Positions 9,342 to 18,307 of a DNA stretch of 64,000 bases are shown here, piece after piece. Below the pieces are notes generated by a model. That model saw nothing but the letters and a program-made list of their open reading frames with translations. It made no database searches and was not told where the DNA came from. Where the stretch lies: contig NZ_JADEWO010000006.1 of NCBI RefSeq assembly GCF_015207605.1, positions 124,001-188,000 of the forward strand, given 5' to 3'. Both the position numbers and the translations under genes were made by a program. Position 1 is the first letter of the stretch, and every line of letters starts with the position of its first letter. Source of the DNA: Oculatella sp. LEGE 06141. Its GTDB lineage: Bacteria; Cyanobacteriota; Cyanobacteriia; Elainellales; Elainellaceae.

Positions 9342-10115
9342 ATGGAAGTCATCCCAGCAATTGATCTGCTCGAAGGGCGCTGTGTGCGGCTCTATCAGGG
9401 AGATTATGAGCAATCGCAGGTTTTTGATGAAAATCCGGTAGCGGTAGCACGACAGTGGGAAGAACAGGGCGCAACCCGGCTGCATTTGGTTGACCTGGAT
9501 GGCGCGAAGGTGGGTCATCCGGTGAATTGGGAGGCGATCGAGGCGATCGTGCAGTCTGTAAACATTCCGGTACAGGTGGGCGGCGGTTTGCGCGATCGGC
9601 AGAGCGTCGCTGACCTGCTGGCAAAGGGCGTGCAGCGAGTCATTTTGGGCACTGTCGCAGTAGAGCAACCCGACCTGGTTCAGACGTTGTGTCAGGCATT
9701 TCCCAGCCAGATTGTGGTTGGAATTGATGCTCGAAACGGCAAGGTAGCAACTCGGGGCTGGCTAGAAACGTCAGAAGTGGACGCCACCCAACTGGCCAGC
9801 CAAATGGCCGAGTCAGGAGCCGCCGCCATCATTTACACCGACATTCACCGCGACGGCACCCTAAAAGGGCCGAATCGTGATGCACTGCGAGAACTAGCTC
9901 AAACCGTTTCTGTACCTGTGATTGCTTCAGGAGGGGTCAGTTCCCTGACCGATGTTTTGGGGCTGCTGTCGCTGGAACCGCTTGGAGTCACAGGGGTGAT
10001 CGTGGGTCGTGCCCTTTACACGGGAGAGCTATCCCTACAGGAAGCCGTCAGAGCAGTGGGTTCAGGTCGATGGCAGGACATTCCGCCCGACTTGGGTTCC
10101 TCTGCGTTCGCCTAA
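9342..10115 (+). CDS. hisA: ProFAR isomerase of histidine synthesis
   Basis: 1-(5-phosphoribosyl)-5-[(5-phosphoribosylamino)methylideneamino]imidazole-4-carboxamide isomerase, the fourth step of histidine synthesis. It is a TIM barrel of 257 residues. The catalytic D8 is in [16 protein letters not shown] and the second acid, about D129, in [11 protein letters not shown]. The phosphate-binding motifs VQVGGGLR and VIASGGVSS are present, and GVIVGRALY follows near the end. No other his gene is nearby, as is common in cyanobacteria. A strong hairpin follows the stop codon. Confidence 0.97.
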   Translation: MEVIPAIDLLEGRCVRLYQGDYEQSQVFDENPVAVARQWEEQGATRLHLVDLDGAKVGHPVNWEAIEAIVQSVNIPVQVGGGLRDRQSVADLLAKGVQRVILGTVAVEQPDLVQTLCQAFPSQIVVGIDARNGKVATRGWLETSEVDATQLASQMAESGAAAIIYTDIHRDGTLKGPNRDALRELAQTVSVPVIASGGVSSLTDVLGLLSLEPLGVTGVIVGRALYTGELSLQEAVRAVGSGRWQDIPPDLGSSAFA

Positions 10116-10141
10116 AGCAGTGCGAAGGGTTAGAACACAAA

Positions 10142-10162
10142 AGGGTGGGCATTGCCCACCCT
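10142..10162. terminator. Convergent hairpin between hisA and the oxoamine synthase
   Basis: AGGGTGGGC-ATT-GCCCACCCT is a perfect 9-base GC-rich stem with a 3-base loop, 27 bases after the hisA stop and 24 bases before the end of the convergent gene. There is no T-run, so it may act as a bidirectional transcript-end hairpin or be a short dispersed palindrome. Confidence 0.6.
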
Positions 10163-10185
10163 AACCAGTCCATTTGCAATAGCGG

Positions 10186-11466
10186 TTAAGCGCTAATGGT
10201 CGATTTGTAGATTAAGCTGCGTGCGGCAACCATCCCAGCAATCAGTCGATCGATTTCTTCACGGGTATGGGTAGCATTGGCCGTTAGCCGCAGACGCGGC
10301 TTGGCGATAAACCAGATGGGCGAAACCCACAACCCATGCTCATGCATCAAAATTCGGGCAAAGTGCTTTGGATTGATTTCGGGAGGCAGCATCACGGGAA
10401 TTACATTGGTTTCTCCGATTGGCGTGAAATCGTTTTCGATTAAGCACGATCGCAGATAGTCTGTATTTTCGTGAAGCCGCTGCACCAGAGCCGGATGCTG
10501 ACGCACCTGCCGGATGCTTTCTAGCGCCGCTGCCGTGGTGGGAGGGGGTAGTGAAATGGTGCCAATTGAGGTGGGCGAACAGTTAAGCAACGGCTTCAGT
10601 TCTGCCACATGCGTACTGATGGCGGCACCGGCTGAAGCAGCAAACTTGGAAAAGGTCGTCATAATCAGCGGTACAACGCCCCGTTCGATCGCTTGCTGGG
10701 GCAGCATACCAAAGTGTTCGTAGATGCCACGACCCGTTGCACCTAACGCGCCACTGGCGTGGGCTTCATCCATAACCAGGACGCTGCCTTCATAGTTTTG
10801 CAAAACATTCAGCATTTCAGGCAGTGGTGCAATGTCACCGTCCATCGAAAACACCGCATCCGAAACCACCAAAATCCGATCGTCTGGTCGCGCGTAGCGT
10901 TGCAGCTTGCGGGCAAGGTCTTCCATATCGCAATGGCGGTAGGCTCGCACCCGTACCCTGGGACTGTGGCCAAACAGCTTACCCGATCGCGTCCCGGCGT
11001 TGGCGATCGCCGAAACAATACAGCCATGATTGAGTACATCGGTCATGATCAGCGTTTCACGCGTGTGCTGAAACCCTGGTACCGGAATAGCCAGATGGCA
11101 AAACGCATCCATCAAGGCTTGCATCGCCATCCATGCGTTCAAGAAAAGCTGCGTATGGGGCAGATGCTTGAAGGCAGAAATTTCGTTTTCCAACTGACGG
11201 TGCAAATCGATGCGACCGCTCAAGACCGAGCAAGAACTGTTGGACGTGCCATATTGCAGAATGGCATCGATCGACGCTTGCCGCACCGCCGGATTTTGAA
11301 CTAATCCCAAAACATCATTGGTACAAAAGGTCAGCACCGTGCGCCGCACCCCGGTATCGGCCTCTTCAATATCCACCAAGTTGCCCTGTCTGCCGTGGCA
11401 GATAAACTCGTCTGGATCAAGCCCGCTCTCGTACCACCGCTGAACGTATTCCTTAATAACTTGCAC
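10186..11466 (-). CDS. Alpha-oxoamine synthase family PLP enzyme
   Basis: Fold-type I PLP enzyme of 426 residues, related to 8-amino-7-oxononanoate synthase, 2-amino-3-ketobutyrate CoA ligase and CqsA. These enzymes condense an amino acid with an acyl-CoA or acyl-ACP, with decarboxylation. The substrate-loop motif is FCTNDVLGL (about 47-55, usually NYLGL). The cofactor-binding DEAH is at 233-236 and the Schiff-base lysine K274 in MTTFSKFAASAG. It is about 40 residues longer than BioF, with extra N-terminal sequence. The start is GTG with GAGGGGAG upstream. No biotin genes are adjacent, so the substrate is open. Confidence 0.82.
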   Translation of the reverse strand: MQVIKEYVQRWYESGLDPDEFICHGRQGNLVDIEEADTGVRRTVLTFCTNDVLGLVQNPAVRQASIDAILQYGTSNSSCSVLSGRIDLHRQLENEISAFKHLPHTQLFLNAWMAMQALMDAFCHLAIPVPGFQHTRETLIMTDVLNHGCIVSAIANAGTRSGKLFGHSPRVRVRAYRHCDMEDLARKLQRYARPDDRILVVSDAVFSMDGDIAPLPEMLNVLQNYEGSVLVMDEAHASGALGATGRGIYEHFGMLPQQAIERGVVPLIMTTFSKFAASAGAAISTHVAELKPLLNCSPTSIGTISLPPPTTAAALESIRQVRQHPALVQRLHENTDYLRSCLIENDFTPIGETNVIPVMLPPEINPKHFARILMHEHGLWVSPIWFIAKPRLRLTANATHTREEIDRLIAGMVAARSLIYKSTISA

Positions 11467-12197
11467 AGTAAACTCCCCTCACCTTTCGATTAAGTCGCTT
11501 AATTGCCTCTCGGTTCACAGTTGGTTTATGCCAAAGGGTACTACCCAAATCGAATCCAACGCTGCGGTAAAGAGGCGCTCACAACTGTGATTGTGACATT
11601 GAACTCACTTCTTAGCGACTTCTGGTATCGGCAGAAGCGCTGAGTTCGTTGCAAACAGTAAACCAACCCAGCGGAAAGCAGTTGTGTGGTTGACGTTGTC
11701 GCTTTTACCTTCATCCGATTGATCATTCTTGAGTTAGCTCAACCTGGTCAGCAACCTTGGCTCTCGGCAGGGCAACCGATGTTTGGGAGTTCCCACTGTG
11801 GCTTTTAGTTGATTGACTCGATTGTTGCATAAATTGTTCATACTGCTTAACGATTAACCGCTGGAGAGCGATAATTGTTGGATTATTTTTTATACAACAG
11901 CCGTTGGCATCATCAAGCTGTTGATCGGCAATCATTGTCCACGCTTGCCAGAAACCGCCAGTGATGAATTTTGTTGCCTGCTTTGTGTGTTCGATTACGG
12001 ACAAGCTGACGGCTGGACGATCGCGTCAGTTTTAGTGTCCGCCTTTTGCCTCTCATCCTTTGTAACGATCGTTTAAACGGGACAATCTGTAGCTTTTGTG
12101 CCACTTACTAGTCAATCATGGCCGGCTGCAAAAATACGTGTTTCCTTAGACACTCTCTGCAACCGTCACATTCTAGGCAGATAAAGCAGGCACTGAC
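11467..12197. other. Long intergenic region
   Basis: About 730 bases between the divergent oxoamine synthase and MFS genes. Apart from one doubtful small minus-strand frame (11723-12004) I recognise nothing. No RNA gene or terminator hairpin stands out. Confidence 0.35.
11723..12004 (-). CDS. Doubtful small protein
   Basis: A 93-residue frame beginning with TTG. Residues 1-62 read like a plausible helical protein (TKFITGGFWQAWTMIADQ, then IIALQRLIVKQYEQFMQQ), followed by a Ser/Gln-rich tail. No family is recognised. The non-ATG start and lack of a clear Shine-Dalgarno leave it uncertain. Confidence 0.3.
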   Translation of the reverse strand: MSVIEHTKQATKFITGGFWQAWTMIADQQLDDANGCCIKNNPTIIALQRLIVKQYEQFMQQSSQSTKSHSGNSQTSVALPRAKVADQVELTQE

Positions 12198-13448
12198 GTG
12201 CTACACCGAACAGTGGGTTTCCTTTTTTTTTCTATGACATCTGGCGAAAAAGCCCTGTTGAACCAATCTTCTCGGTATCTTTCCCCTCAGAAAAACTCGA
12301 AATTACCAACGTTACTGGTTCTTCTGGTGGCTGGGTGCTTAACCACCATGACCGGGGGGGTTGTCTCACCTGTGTTGCCTGAAATCGTGCTGCAACTTCA
12401 GCTCGATCCGCGTTGGGCAGGCACATTGGTGAGTATGCATGCGTTGATGATCGCTGTTTTTACGCCTCTGTTGGGCATTTTGGCCGATCGAGTCGGCAAA
12501 CTGCGTGTGCTGCTGCCCGCTCTGCTGCTGTATGCGGTTTGTGGGGTGGCCGGAGGGTTTATGAATAGCTTGGTGCCGCTACTGGCATCACGGGCGTTGC
12601 TAGGAGTAGCGAGTGGTGGCATTGCCGCCGCCAGTATTGGCCTTCTAGGAAATCTCTACAGCGGTGAGGCGCGATCGCGCGTGTTGGGCTATGCCACTAG
12701 CGCCATGACGACCGCTAGCATCTTGATTCCGCTATTGGGCGGTTGGGTTGGCTCGTTTGGCTGGCGCTATGCCTTTTACCTTTACGGATTAAGTTTACCA
12801 ACCGCACTGTTTGCCGCCCTGATCTTGCAAGATAACCGCTCCAAGTCATCTGTAGGCATTACAGCCGACGAGGGAGCCAAGCTCACGCAGGTATTACGCA
12901 AACCCCAGGCCATTCGGCTGTATTTAACCCTGCTGCTGGCAGCGGCGATCGTGTACTCTGTGGTGATTTATACGCCGCTTTATCTCAAAGAGGTAATTGG
13001 AGCAGGCCCCGCATTAAACGGCTGCGTGCTGGCGGTGAGAGCCATCGGTGCGGCTATTGTTTCTGCGGTATTAGCAACCCGTCTGGCAAAGCGGTTAGGG
13101 ACGGAAGAGGCGATCGCACTTGGTTTTTGTGTCATGGCAGTGACGTTAGCCACCATTCCCTTTTTGCATCACCTGCACTGGATTTTGCCAACCGCTGTGC
13201 TGTTTGGCATGGGGTTTGGCGTTGTGGTGCCAAACGTGTACGACAGTCTGGCTAGCCTCGCCCCTTCAGAATTACGGGCTAGCGTCTTGGCGATTGGCAC
13301 TGGCTTAAACTCAATGGGGCAGTTTCTCTCTCCGCTCTTTCTGGGGCCAGTGTGGAAGTATTCTGGGTTAACCACCGTGTTCTATGTGGCGGCTGGCGTT
13401 GCAGTGGCGAGCGCATTGCTGAGTTGGTTTCCGGCTCAAAAGCGCTGA
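12198..13448 (+). CDS. MFS transporter
   Basis: Major facilitator permease with about 12 membrane helices over 416 residues. It begins after a polar N-terminus; the first helix is TLLVLLVAGCLTTMTGGVV. The MFS signature loop between helices 2 and 3 is present as GILADRVGKLRVL. Helix 4 contains SRALLGVASGGIAAA. This arrangement resembles drug/H+ antiporters of the 12-helix DHA1 group. The open frame starts at a GTG (12198); the ATG at 12234 is an equally plausible start and would give 404 residues. The substrate is unknown. Confidence 0.85.
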   Translation: MLHRTVGFLFFSMTSGEKALLNQSSRYLSPQKNSKLPTLLVLLVAGCLTTMTGGVVSPVLPEIVLQLQLDPRWAGTLVSMHALMIAVFTPLLGILADRVGKLRVLLPALLLYAVCGVAGGFMNSLVPLLASRALLGVASGGIAAASIGLLGNLYSGEARSRVLGYATSAMTTASILIPLLGGWVGSFGWRYAFYLYGLSLPTALFAALILQDNRSKSSVGITADEGAKLTQVLRKPQAIRLYLTLLLAAAIVYSVVIYTPLYLKEVIGAGPALNGCVLAVRAIGAAIVSAVLATRLAKRLGTEEAIALGFCVMAVTLATIPFLHHLHWILPTAVLFGMGFGVVVPNVYDSLASLAPSELRASVLAIGTGLNSMGQFLSPLFLGPVWKYSGLTTVFYVAAGVAVASALLSWFPAQKR

Positions 13449-13483
13449 GGGGAGAGCGATCGCAGTCCTTCTTTTAACCAGGC

Positions 13484-13518
13484 AAACCAGCAGGGAACCG
13501 ATTGCCCTCTGCTGGTTT
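13484..13518. terminator. Bidirectional terminator hairpin
   Basis: AAACCAGCAG (13484-13493) pairs perfectly with CTGCTGGTTT (13509-13518), and GGG/CCC extends the stem inside. It lies between the convergent MFS and hydroxylase-like genes. Each side gives a short T-run, so it should work in both directions. Confidence 0.7.
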
Positions 13519-13528
13519 AGCATCAACC

Positions 13529-14242
13529 CTATTTCACCAGCGTCTCAAACTGTTTTTCCCAGTTTTCGTGGTTGAGTCTGGCTCCTTGCACCACAGGGGA
13601 CAGTGCCAGGATCTGGCACACCAACCAGTTCACCAACGACATGGGAAACCGCATCGGGCGAATAATATCCAGGAAGAGAACCACCCGGTGCCCATCCGTT
13701 TCGTTCCAGACTTCGTGGTAGAAGGTGTCATCAAAAATTAAACTTTTGCCTTCTTCCCAGTGGGCGATTTGATCGGCTACTCGAATGCGGCAGGCCGTTT
13801 TTGGCTCTGGCACCACCAGCCCCAGGTGATAGCGCAAGATGCCTTTGTGCTTGCCGCGATGCTCGGGAATGTGCTTTCCGGGTGCCAGGATGGAGAAAAA
13901 CGCCACCTTAAGACCGGGAACACGCTGAAGCAGCTTCCAGGTTTCGGGACAGCGATCGCAATTCTTTTTCGCTGTAAAGCCAAACGCACAGAAGAAGTAG
14001 GTCTTCCAGAGATTGTCTCCGGCAATGCGTTGCTGTCGAGGCGAGATATCGTGGAAGTTGGGCAACGCCTCTGTGTGCTGAAGCACCTGATCTAGCTCTT
14101 GCCGAATCACCTTCCAGTTGGCTTCTAGCTCATCCACCCAGGGAAACTGCTCCTTGGTGAAAAAAACGGAATCTCCCACCAGAGAATACTCCGGCACTAA
14201 ACTTTCTAATTTTTTGACGATGTTGCTCAGTAAGCCTTTCAT
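13529..14242 (-). CDS. Aspartyl/asparaginyl beta-hydroxylase domain protein
   Basis: Fe(II)/2-oxoglutarate dioxygenase of the AspH/LpxO type, 237 residues. The first iron-ligand region is in PEHRGKHKGILRYHLGL, and the distal His and 2-oxoglutarate Arg are in FYHEVWNETDGHRVVLFLD. Unlike animal AspH it has no TPR or membrane part here, although the C-terminal MSLVNWLVCQILALSPVV is hydrophobic. The start ATG has GAGGA upstream. The substrate could be a protein side chain or, as for LpxO, a lipid acyl chain. It lies upstream of the GH3-like gene on the same strand, with a hairpin between them. Confidence 0.88.
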   Translation of the reverse strand: MKGLLSNIVKKLESLVPEYSLVGDSVFFTKEQFPWVDELEANWKVIRQELDQVLQHTEALPNFHDISPRQQRIAGDNLWKTYFFCAFGFTAKKNCDRCPETWKLLQRVPGLKVAFFSILAPGKHIPEHRGKHKGILRYHLGLVVPEPKTACRIRVADQIAHWEEGKSLIFDDTFYHEVWNETDGHRVVLFLDIIRPMRFPMSLVNWLVCQILALSPVVQGARLNHENWEKQFETLVK

Positions 14243-14270
14243 TCACGTCCTCTAAATAGAACCACACGTT

Positions 14271-14311
14271 AGATCATCAGTTTCAGATCATCATTGACTG
14301 ATGATCTGAAA
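14271..14311. repeat. Three copies of an ATCATCA element forming a hairpin
   Basis: TTTCAGATCATCA (14281-14293) pairs perfectly with TGATGATCTGAAA (14299-14311) around a 5-base loop. A third direct copy, AGATCATCAG, precedes it at 14271-14280. It sits between the AspH-like start and the end of the GH3-like gene. It could be an operator with three half sites or a transcript-end hairpin. Confidence 0.55.
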
Positions 14312-14339
14312 TTTGATTTCGATTGACGTTGATCGATCG

Positions 14340-16058
14340 CTATTGCTCCAGCGCCCTAATGGGCTTTGCATACCCATTATCCTCAGGCGATCGCACTTCA
14401 CGCTCGACCGTTAACCCGGACAGAAAATGGCGATCTTCATTGATATGCGGAAATTTGAGCTGAGATTCATGGGTGCCCCGCTGCAACAGACGTTGACGCA
14501 GAATGGCATAGCTGCCAGAGGCTAAAATCCGTAACCGGGGCGGCGGTATTTGACGATCGATCCGCTTGTTGGCGTACGACACATGAATTTCTTGCAGGTG
14601 GCGATCGAACTGTTCAATAAACGCTGCCCAATCCACCGGATGCTGGTCGGGCACCCGCTCAATATTGACCAGGTAATGAGGTGGCACGTTTTGCTCCGAG
14701 AGCGTGACACAAAAGTTTTCTAGCGCTACGCCAAACTCGTGCTGCAACCGCTGCATAACCTGCACCACGTGAAACTCTGTAGTTTTCTCGGTGGTAGACG
14801 ACAGCAACCCGCCTAAACGGTGACGAAACGTAATCAATGGAGCGCGCTCATAAAACCCAACCACCTCAACCACATCCCCAATGTCGTAGCGGTAAAAGCC
14901 GCTGTAATTGGTCACTAGAATGCGGTACAGTTCGCCTACCTTAACCTCTTCGGCCAGCACTGTTTTGGGCTGCGTCAGGTGCCATTGATCCTCTGGGACA
15001 AATTCAAAGAAGGCGCTTTCGATTGAGAGAACCGTGCCATCGGTGTTGAAGTCGTTGTACAAGCCAAAGGTGGCTTCAGAGGAAGAATAAATGCCGCCAA
15101 AAATGGGAGTGTTGCCAAAGTAATCTGGAAACCGCTGGAAGTAAAAATCAGACGAGCCGCCTCTGGCTGTTGTGAGAAAGGAAAGATTAGGCCATGCCAG
15201 TTGAGGAGTCAGCCGTCCTGCGGTTTTCAACGTATGGCGCAGTTGAGCTGCACGCTTGGGAGCAGGAGATAATTGCCGTTCTAAGGTCGTTCGTAGCTCT
15301 GGTTCAAGGTTGAGCCAGGGGGCGATCGTTCCTGTTGCCAAATCTTGAACCAGGTCTTCGGCATACGTCTCCAGATAGTCGCACAGCCGCAGTGCCAGGA
15401 CAGGAAAATTAGCCCCAATCACCGCCAGCGACGGATCGCGCAGAGCAAACAGCAAACAAACGTAATGACGGGCTAACGTGTCTGCGGGTTTTAGCGCTTC
15501 AAACGGGTGCGCAAAGATCTGCTGATAAAACGAACCCAGCAGCCGCAAGTTGCCAGCGCTGACTGGCCCATAGGGAATGCCGCCCGCCGTATGGCCTAGC
15601 AGTTGCACGGAACTGGTGAGCAGCATCTTACCAATGCGCCGACCGTGGCGATGAGCCGCCTGAATTGCGAACCCCATGCTGACCTGATTAGCTCGATCCA
15701 AAATCCGGCGCGAGCGATCGGTCACTGGCACCAATTTTTGCTTTCCGGTTGTGCCACTGGTTAGGTTGAGATAAACCACCGGATCTGGATTGAGTACGTT
15801 CGCCTCGCCATTGGCAATGCGCTCGATGTAGGGTTCGTAGCAGCTATACGGCAATACGGGAATGCGTTCCCGAAACTGATCCACTGTTTTGATGTCGGCC
15901 AGTCCATAATCTTGCCCAAAGGCCGTTCCTTGATGGTGCCGGAGCAGCGTTTGCAAAAACGTCTCTTGAACCGAAGCGACGTGACGAATTTTCTGTTTAA
16001 AGCGCAATCTTGCCTGCCAAGCCGCGACAGACAAGAGAGACAGTAATAAGTTTGCCAT
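14340..16058 (-). CDS. GH3-family acyl-acid-amido synthetase-like protein
   Basis: Member of the GH3 (auxin-responsive promoter) family of the ANL adenylate-forming superfamily, 572 residues. In plants these enzymes adenylate carboxylic acids and join them to amino acids. The ATP-binding motif is NLTSGTTGKQKLVPVTDRS near 110. A second nucleotide-binding segment IYSSSEATFGLYND is near 320-333, and the YRYDIGDVVEVVGFY segment near 390 also fits the family. No signal peptide. The bacterial acyl and amino substrates are not known to me. It is the distal gene of a probable pair with the AspH-like oxygenase. Confidence 0.9.
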   Translation of the reverse strand: MANLLLSLLSVAAWQARLRFKQKIRHVASVQETFLQTLLRHHQGTAFGQDYGLADIKTVDQFRERIPVLPYSCYEPYIERIANGEANVLNPDPVVYLNLTSGTTGKQKLVPVTDRSRRILDRANQVSMGFAIQAAHRHGRRIGKMLLTSSVQLLGHTAGGIPYGPVSAGNLRLLGSFYQQIFAHPFEALKPADTLARHYVCLLFALRDPSLAVIGANFPVLALRLCDYLETYAEDLVQDLATGTIAPWLNLEPELRTTLERQLSPAPKRAAQLRHTLKTAGRLTPQLAWPNLSFLTTARGGSSDFYFQRFPDYFGNTPIFGGIYSSSEATFGLYNDFNTDGTVLSIESAFFEFVPEDQWHLTQPKTVLAEEVKVGELYRILVTNYSGFYRYDIGDVVEVVGFYERAPLITFRHRLGGLLSSTTEKTTEFHVVQVMQRLQHEFGVALENFCVTLSEQNVPPHYLVNIERVPDQHPVDWAAFIEQFDRHLQEIHVSYANKRIDRQIPPPRLRILASGSYAILRQRLLQRGTHESQLKFPHINEDRHFLSGLTVEREVRSPEDNGYAKPIRALEQ

Positions 16059-16565
16059 TCAGCGTCTTGTGCCAATTCCCACCCGATACTGGCTTCAGAT
16101 TAAGGCTGAACTAGCCCGAAGTTCAATCAATTTGTTCCTGTCTATGAAGTGTCCTACCGTTACCCGGGCGGCTCAGGCAAGAACGATAACTCCATAGACA
16201 ACGGCATAGAAACGACCGAAAACCAGTTTTAATCAATAAGATATGTAACCCAAAAATTAACAACAAAACAGTTTTGTTTTAGTGTCAAGTTATGCCTATT
16301 GGACGGCAAGAAATACATCTTTGGGATGAATTACCATCAAACTAAAACCGATGGTAAACCTAGCTACGGCATTATCCTTTGATTGAAAGTTACAACCTTA
16401 CTACCACTTCTAAAAGTCGTTTGTTTTGCTCGAATCGTCTTCAGTTTCTCTAATTTAGCAACTAGCTAATCTTGACTCTCTGAAGCATTACGGCTCTTTT
16501 CGGTTGCGTTGAAATTCACCAATTTAGTGACCGTTGAAATTAGTAGAAACGGTCTAAATAATGCC
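16059..16565. promoter_or_regulatory. Divergent region between the GH3-like and GltS-like genes
   Basis: About 500 AT-rich bases with both promoters. AACAAAAC-A-GTTTTGTT (16262-16278) is a perfect 8-base dyad, and TTAGC-AACTA-GCTAA (16455-16469) a 5-base one. Either could be an operator. No ORF or RNA gene recognised. Confidence 0.35.
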
Positions 16566-18227
16566 ATGACTAACGTCTACCTTTTTCTTCTACTCTTTGC
16601 CTTAATTGCAATCATTGGGGAGGTTAAGCAGCTGATTAAACAGCGCTGGATGGGACGGCGATCGCTGTTTTTTCTAATCTCAATTGCGGCAACCCTTTTT
16701 CTACTCTTAGGGCCAGGTGCATTAATGGCATTAGCCCAAGAAGCTCAAGCACCCGTTACTTACAATTTCAGAGATGTCTTCTTTGCCTTTGTGGTTTTAG
16801 GGCTGTTGGTTTTAGTTGGCAGGTTTGTACGGCAGCGGATTGGTTTTTTACAATCGCTGTTCATTCCCAGTTCCATTGTGGCTGGACTGATTGCTCTGCT
16901 GTTAGGGCCAGATGCGCTGGGTGCCGTTGCCCGATCGATCGCTGGCGAGAACACACTGCTGGCAAACGGCTTGTTTCCAGCCACAATGCAAGAAGTTTGG
17001 TCAGCCTCACCCAGTTTATTCATCAACATCGTATTTGCCGCTCTGTTTCTGGGGCAGCCTATTCCCAGCCCGCGCAGTATTTGGCGGCAGGCTGCGCCGC
17101 AGGTGGTCTTTGGGCAAACGCTGGCCTGGGGGCAGTATGTGATCGGGATTTTGCTGGCTTTGCTGATCCTGGTTCCCTTCTTCAACATGAGTCCAATTTC
17201 TGGGGCGTTGATTGAAATGGCGTTTGAAGGAGGGCACGGAACGGCGGCTGGAATGGCCGAAACCCTCACTGCTCTGGACTTTCCGGAAGGCGGCGACATG
17301 GCGTTAGGGCTGGCAACGGTTGGCATTGTCACGGCGATTATTGCCGGAACAGCGCTGGCAGATTGGGGACGCAGAAATGGGCATATTCAAACCCAGGTGG
17401 ATGAAGTGCCGCCAGGGCAAACGGTTCCTGATCCACACACGCCTGAAGGGGTTCATCTAGAAGCGGGGCAAATTTCTACCGCAGATGAGCAGTATCGTCC
17501 AGATGGCAGCCGACGCGATTTGTTGATCGACCCGCTAACGCTCCACTTTGGCTATGTGGGGTTGGCGATCGCCATTGGTTGGTTGCTTTTGCAAGCGCTA
17601 GTGTGGATTGAATCCGTCACCTGGAATGTGGGTGGAGAAGGGATTGAAATTCTGGGTAATATTCCCCTCTTCCCGCTCGCGCTGATTGGCGGCATCATTG
17701 TCCAAATTGCTTTGGAAAAGCTGGGTCGAGGCTATCTGGTTAGCCCTCGCATGATGAGCCGCATTGCAGGAGTAGCGCTGGATGTTACCGTCATTACGGC
17801 TTTGGCATCCATTTCGCTGACGGTACTGGGAGCAAACCTAATTCCGTTCCTGATTCTGTCGGTGGCGGGTGTTGCCTGGAATGTGCTGATGTTCCTCTTC
17901 CTGGCACCGCGCCTTTTTCCAACCTACTGGTTTGAACGGGGCATAGCCGATTTGGGGCAGTCGATGGGCGTTACGGCAACAGGCTTAGTGCTGCTGCAAA
18001 TGGTAGATAAGGACAACCGCTCTGGCGCGTATGAAAGTTTTGGTTATAAGCAGTTGTTCTTTGAGCCAATTGTGGGCGGTGGTTTATTTACAGGAGCCGC
18101 GCCAACGCTGATTAATCAATTTGGCATGGTGCCCGTTTTGCTGTTCACCGCGGCGATTCTGGCAGGTTGGCTAATTTTTGGGTATCTGGCCTTCTGGCGT
18201 AAGATCGGTAATCGCTCGGTCGCCTGA
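16566..18227 (+). CDS. GltS-type sodium/glutamate symporter
   Basis: Polytopic plasma-membrane carrier of 553 residues from the ATG at 16566 (an upstream TTG at 16509 would add 19). The two GltS repeats are visible. The first holds LQSLFIPSSIVAGLIALLLG and the EMAFEGGHGTAAGMAETL re-entrant loop. The second holds RMMSRIAGVALDVTVITALA and the ADLGQSMGVTATGLVLLQM loop. E. coli GltS has about 400 residues. The extra length here is an N-terminal two-helix segment and a polar 70-residue linker rich in Pro, Gly and Asp between the halves. The substrate is presumably glutamate with Na+, but members may carry other dicarboxylates. Confidence 0.87.
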   Translation: MTNVYLFLLLFALIAIIGEVKQLIKQRWMGRRSLFFLISIAATLFLLLGPGALMALAQEAQAPVTYNFRDVFFAFVVLGLLVLVGRFVRQRIGFLQSLFIPSSIVAGLIALLLGPDALGAVARSIAGENTLLANGLFPATMQEVWSASPSLFINIVFAALFLGQPIPSPRSIWRQAAPQVVFGQTLAWGQYVIGILLALLILVPFFNMSPISGALIEMAFEGGHGTAAGMAETLTALDFPEGGDMALGLATVGIVTAIIAGTALADWGRRNGHIQTQVDEVPPGQTVPDPHTPEGVHLEAGQISTADEQYRPDGSRRDLLIDPLTLHFGYVGLAIAIGWLLLQALVWIESVTWNVGGEGIEILGNIPLFPLALIGGIIVQIALEKLGRGYLVSPRMMSRIAGVALDVTVITALASISLTVLGANLIPFLILSVAGVAWNVLMFLFLAPRLFPTYWFERGIADLGQSMGVTATGLVLLQMVDKDNRSGAYESFGYKQLFFEPIVGGGLFTGAAPTLINQFGMVPVLLFTAAILAGWLIFGYLAFWRKIGNRSVA

Positions 18228-18275
18228 GTTCGATCGCATCCGTTTAAAACTGCTTAAAACTGCAACCTCTCTATC

Positions 18276-18298
18276 GGGGCGACTCACAAAGTTGCCCC
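18276..18298. terminator. Convergent hairpin
   Basis: GGGGCGAC (18276-18283) pairs with GTTGCCCC (18291-18298) with one G-T pair, between the convergent GltS-like and hydrolase genes. There is no clear T-run. Confidence 0.5.
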
Positions 18299-18307
18299 AA
18301 GCCGCGA

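Noticed and set aside
9273-9668. N-terminal extension of the IPNS-like oxygenase
   Set aside because: It would overlap hisA on the opposite strand and adds a non-family sequence; the IPVVDF strand is the usual start.
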